Assembly (NCBI RefSeq): GCF_000504165.1 | Contig: NZ_KI632507.1 | Span: 303,786-367,785, forward strand | DNA from: Bacillus sp. FJAT-14578 | GTDB taxonomy: Bacteria; Bacillota; Bacilli; Bacillales; Bacillaceae_H | Direction: 5' to 3' | DNA: 64,000 nt | Shown here: in pieces, positions 60,866 through 64,000 of the stretch | Layout: each line of letters opens with the position of its first letter | Position numbering within the stretch: position 1 is the stretch's first letter | Position numbers and translations under genes: made by a program | Notes under the pieces: generated by a model | Told to the model about the DNA's origin: nothing | The model's input: the letters and a program-made list of their open reading frames with translations, nothing else | Databases searched by the model: none

Positions 60866-61564
60866 GTGGAGATTATATACGAAGGAAAGCTTAAAAAGGG
60901 CGGACAGCTGTTCAGCGTTCGGTCGTTAACTTTGGAAAACTTACAGCAAATTTTAAGATTGCAGGAATCGGTGATTGAATCGTTAGAACAAAAGGCAGTA
61001 TTACAGCCTCTTACTTTAGAGGAATTTCAATATATATTAGAAGGAAACGGGCTAATGATTGGGGCTTTTGTAAAGGGAGAGCTCATAGCATTTCGTGCGC
61101 TGCTCGTGCCGCCAATCGATCAAGAAGGGCATTTAGGCCGGGATTTTGGCTTAACGGAAGAAGAGTTGCAACAAGTTATTTATCAAGAAATATCAAATGT
61201 ACATCCCGATTATCGGGGAAATGGACTGCAGAAAAAACTGGCCGTTCTCATCATGAAAGAATTAAGAGAAATGAATAAGGCGTATATTTATGTTTGCTGT
61301 ACCGTCGCGCCATTTAATATTCCGAGTTTAAAAGATAAATTTGAACAGGGAATGGAAATCGTCTCTTTAAAAGAGAAATATGACGGTCTATTGCGTTATA
61401 CATTTATGAAGAAAATAGATGAAGACAAGCAACGGGGGACAGGCATTACTACCATCAAAATGAGTGATACAGCAGGACAGCAAGCTCTCTTAAAAGAGGG
61501 ATGGTCCGGTTTCCAGATGGAAAATCGCGATGGCGTGTATGTTGTTCATTATTGGAAAAAGTAA
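60866..61564 (+). CDS. GNAT-family N-acetyltransferase
   Basis: A 232-residue acetyltransferase starting with GTG 60866 (GGAGAGG 6 nt upstream); a longer frame from 60782 overlaps the M20 gene and lacks a ribosome site. The acetyl-CoA pocket is VHPDYRGNGLQKKLAVLIMK (V-x-x-x-R-G-x-G), with GAFVKGELIAF before and YICCTV-like strand after. It may acetylate an amine released by the epimerase/M20 pathway; substrate unknown. Confidence 0.8.
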   Translation: MEIIYEGKLKKGGQLFSVRSLTLENLQQILRLQESVIESLEQKAVLQPLTLEEFQYILEGNGLMIGAFVKGELIAFRALLVPPIDQEGHLGRDFGLTEEELQQVIYQEISNVHPDYRGNGLQKKLAVLIMKELREMNKAYIYVCCTVAPFNIPSLKDKFEQGMEIVSLKEKYDGLLRYTFMKKIDEDKQRGTGITTIKMSDTAGQQALLKEGWSGFQMENRDGVYVVHYWKK

Positions 61565-61724
61565 GGTGTAGATTATTCCGGATTTACCGCCAACACGGTT
61601 TAGGAAAAGGGCATCGCTGAGAGTCGAACCGGTTAGTTATTGCTATCATGGTTAATTTAAAAAAGAACCAAGCTTGACTTTTATTGAAACAGATAAAGAG
61701 ATGAAAAGCAGCCAAGGACTGTTG

Positions 61725-61760
61725 AAAGCTCCCTTATTTCTTAAGGGAGCTTACTTCTTT
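61725..61760 (+). terminator. Terminator after the acetyltransferase
   Basis: AAGCTCCCTTA/TAAGGGAGCTT with a 5-nt loop, then TACTTCTTTT, in a 290-bp spacer otherwise without a gene. Confidence 0.75.
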
Positions 61761-61851
61761 TAAGAAGCTTTGTGCAAATTGTAATTCTAGGGAAAGGAAG
61801 GTTTTGAGATAAAAAACTAAGTAAAAAAAGAACAGGGAATTTAAATGTTGA

Positions 61852-62565
61852 TTAGAGAAATTTTCCTTTCAAATGCATTGCTAACTCAAAAGGTTTTGAG
61901 AGGAATGGGGAATGATCGGTATCCATCGTGATGACTTGGCAAGGAGTTTTCGTGTACGACGCTCTCTGACATGCAGTAGAAATGGCTTTATCTTTAAGTG
62001 TTTCAATATAAACTTTTGGAATCGAGGAGAATCGTTCTTTTGTAAGCCGTACGGAAGCCATAATAGGTGCGATTGGTTGAATGCCGATTTTTTGCTGGGC
62101 CATAGCTACATCTTCATTAGAACATTCCCCGTAAAAATTCGCCTTAATGACCGATACATCGAGTTGCAGGTACGATTGATCGGTACTTAAAACCGCTGGA
62201 AGCGGCAACGCTTCAGGGTCATTGGTACTCAATTGAAACAGTGATTGTTCTTGATCAGGGATATGGGAAGCGATATAAACCAATCGATCAATCTTTTCCG
62301 GACGTTTTTCTGCCGCGCTGGAGATGACTAAACCACCCATGCTATGACCAACCAAAATCGCTTTTTCATTCAGTTCATCGAGCACGTGGCACACGGTATC
62401 TCTATAAGATTGCATTGTTACTTGGGCAGGAGGGGTGTCATCTCTTCCGTGACCCGGTAAATCAATTGCGATGACATGGTGTCCATCTTCTTCAAGCAGA
62501 GGAACTACCTTATCCCAACACCAGGCGCCGTGAAACGCACCATGAACTAATACATATACACCCAT
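61852..62565 (-). CDS. Alpha/beta hydrolase (esterase)
   Basis: A 237-residue alpha/beta-hydrolase. The oxyanion region is LVHGAFHGAWCWDKVVP (6-22), nucleophile Ser75 in LVGHSMGGLV, and the late His lies in MDTDHSPFLSKP. The overall pattern fits the hydroxynitrile lyase/methylesterase group (salicylic-acid-binding-protein-like). ATG 62565 has GGAG with 8-nt spacing. It follows the dead TetR gene at 6-nt distance, so both were likely one operon under the TetR operator. Confidence 0.85.
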   Translation of the reverse strand: MGVYVLVHGAFHGAWCWDKVVPLLEEDGHHVIAIDLPGHGRDDTPPAQVTMQSYRDTVCHVLDELNEKAILVGHSMGGLVISSAAEKRPEKIDRLVYIASHIPDQEQSLFQLSTNDPEALPLPAVLSTDQSYLQLDVSVIKANFYGECSNEDVAMAQQKIGIQPIAPIMASVRLTKERFSSIPKVYIETLKDKAISTACQRASYTKTPCQVITMDTDHSPFLSKPFELAMHLKGKFL

Positions 62566-62570
62566 TTCAT

Positions 62571-62777
62571 TCACTCCTCTACATCTTCGTTTTTTCCTGT
62601 ACTCTGCAAGCCGTGCCATAAATCATTCCAAATGGATGCCTTATTCAATCCCGCTTCTTTCCCGATATCACTCATGGATGTCCCCATGTATCCTTTTTTA
62701 GCGAAAAGGGATAATGATGCCTGTTTGATCTTTTCTTTTGAAGAAAGGCTCGATAAATTCACCTCCTTTATTAACAA
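62571..62777 (-). pseudogene. TetR-family regulator, truncated
   Basis: Only the HTH survives: SSKEKIKQASLSLFAKKGYM then GTSMSDIGKEAGLNKASIW. After about 50 residues the sequence leaves the family (NDLWHGLQSTGKNEDVEE) and stops, so the ligand domain (normally another 130 residues) is gone. The strong AAAGGAGGTG is followed by TTA where a TTG start would fit; the only in-frame start (TTG 62777) lies upstream of the ribosome site. Both defects indicate a dead gene. Confidence 0.8.
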
Positions 62778-62786
62778 ACGTTCGTT
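62773..62786. promoter_or_regulatory. TetR-type operator
   Basis: AACAAACGTTCGTT, an imperfect palindrome flanked by TT and AG, immediately upstream of the truncated TetR gene; typical of autoregulated TetR operators. Confidence 0.65.
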
Positions 62787-63113
62787 AGCTAAAATGTAAT
62801 ATTATTCCATAAAGAAATCAATAACTTAACCATAAACTTTTAATCCTTAGCCGAATTTGTGACAATTGAGTCCAAATTCAACATTCACGCTATAAATAAA
62901 AAACCTCCTTAACAACTTAGGGGAATTTTTCGTCTATTATGTATTAATTAAAGGTGACTGCTGCTCTAGAAAAATATGAAGTTTATCTTCTAACTTAAAA
63001 GAGCAAGTTCGTAGAGTATCGTTTGGAAACTGGTCATTTAAACATTTTTGTACTAGGATTGTAAATGGTGTTATTAACAAGCTATATGGTATTTACTTTT
63101 TTGAAAAAAGTAG

Positions 63114-63142
63114 TTGACTTTAATCTATGATGATATTAATAT
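63114..63142 (+). promoter_or_regulatory. rRNA operon promoter P1
   Basis: TTGACT (63114-63119) and TAATAT (63137-63142), spacer 17 bp, downstream of an AT-rich tract. Confidence 0.75.
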
Positions 63143-63185
63143 AGTAAAGCATCACATCGATGCAACAAAAAACAAAAATAAATTA

Positions 63186-63214
63186 TTGACTTTTATTTTT
63201 GTAAATGATAATAT
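63186..63214 (+). promoter_or_regulatory. rRNA operon promoter P2
   Basis: TTGACT (63186-63191) and TAATAT (63209-63214), spacer 17 bp; 72 bp after P1, giving the tandem arrangement usual in Bacillus rrn operons. Confidence 0.8.
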
Positions 63215-63312
63215 ATAAAAGTCGCTTCGGGGCGACAATGAACTTTGAAAACTGAACAAAACAAAAAAACGTCAACGTTAATTCTATTTTTATTATGAGC
63301 AAGTCAAACATT

Positions 63313-64000
<688 letters not shown>

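Larger units (their letters stand above)
62790..63310. other. rRNA operon leader
   Basis: About 520 bp without a protein gene. Two sigma-A promoters (listed), a GTCGC-TTCGGG-GCGAC hairpin (63221-63236) and the antiterminator-type leader TGAACTTTGAAAACTGAACA (63239-63258) precede the 16S gene. Confidence 0.8.

Noticed and set aside
61675..61760. Fragment of an SDR (TFIETD-like translation)
   Set aside because: The match is six or seven residues and the rest overlaps the terminator hairpin; insufficient.

Overview
The window reads as chromosome of a Bacillaceae member (Bacillus sensu lato). Support: AGGAGG-type ribosome sites, UUG/GUG starts, CcpA-like cre boxes, a gntRKPZ operon with the Bacillus GntR operator, a SAM-I riboswitch before metA, an HBsu-type HU gene, LiaFSR, and a Bacillus-type rRNA leader entering a 16S gene that runs off the right edge. 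The species cannot be named from the sequence alone.

Layout. 1-9.6 kb: glutamate/aspartate transporter (gltT), exported asparaginase (ansZ), a scar of gene fragments (HU, S-layer-homology, AhpF), a first serine/threonine transporter (sstT), a CitMHS transporter divergent from a dead tartrate-dehydrogenase-like gene, ttdAB and a FAH-family enzyme. 9.6-16.9 kb: FCD/GntR regulator, threonine catabolism (kbl-tdh), a second near-identical sstT, and malate:quinone oxidoreductase behind three exact-period 32-bp repeats. 17-22.5 kb: gntRKPZ on the minus strand. 22.7-26.7 kb: truncated guaC, two small unlisted ORFs (47 and 34 codons), an endonuclease-I-like gene, hup, a LysE/RhtB fragment and an RpiR regulator. 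26.7-37.7 kb: ABC-F ATPase, BCCT transporter, Na+/H+ antiporter, a BirA-type operator driving a membrane gene plus bioW-bioF, and liaFSR.

37.74-41.89 kb is an accessory island that appears to have landed inside the liaR terminator: the two 19-nt terminator arms now flank it. It holds an HxlR/PfpI pair, an isochorismatase-like hydrolase, a terminal-inverted-repeat element and truncated Tn554-type transposase genes. 42.1-50.4 kb: a CBS-PAS sigma-54 activator followed by a textbook -24/-12 promoter and a five-gene catabolic cluster (Fe-alcohol dehydrogenase, GntP-type permease, CoA-acylating semialdehyde dehydrogenase, SDR, 3-hydroxyacyl-CoA-dehydrogenase-like). 50.5-64 kb: SAM riboswitch-metA, an ABC-2 exporter, a metallo-hydrolase, an MTHFS-like protein, an MFS efflux gene, a regulator with dipeptide epimerase, M20 amidohydrolase and acetyltransferase (probably cell-wall peptide use), an esterase next to a dead TetR gene, and the start of an rRNA operon.

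The overall theme is uptake and oxidation of organic acids, amino acids and sugar acids, with frequent gene decay and a dispersed ~50-bp repeat that starts on the stop codon of two of the genes it follows. Function calls come from recognised family motifs; no database search was run.
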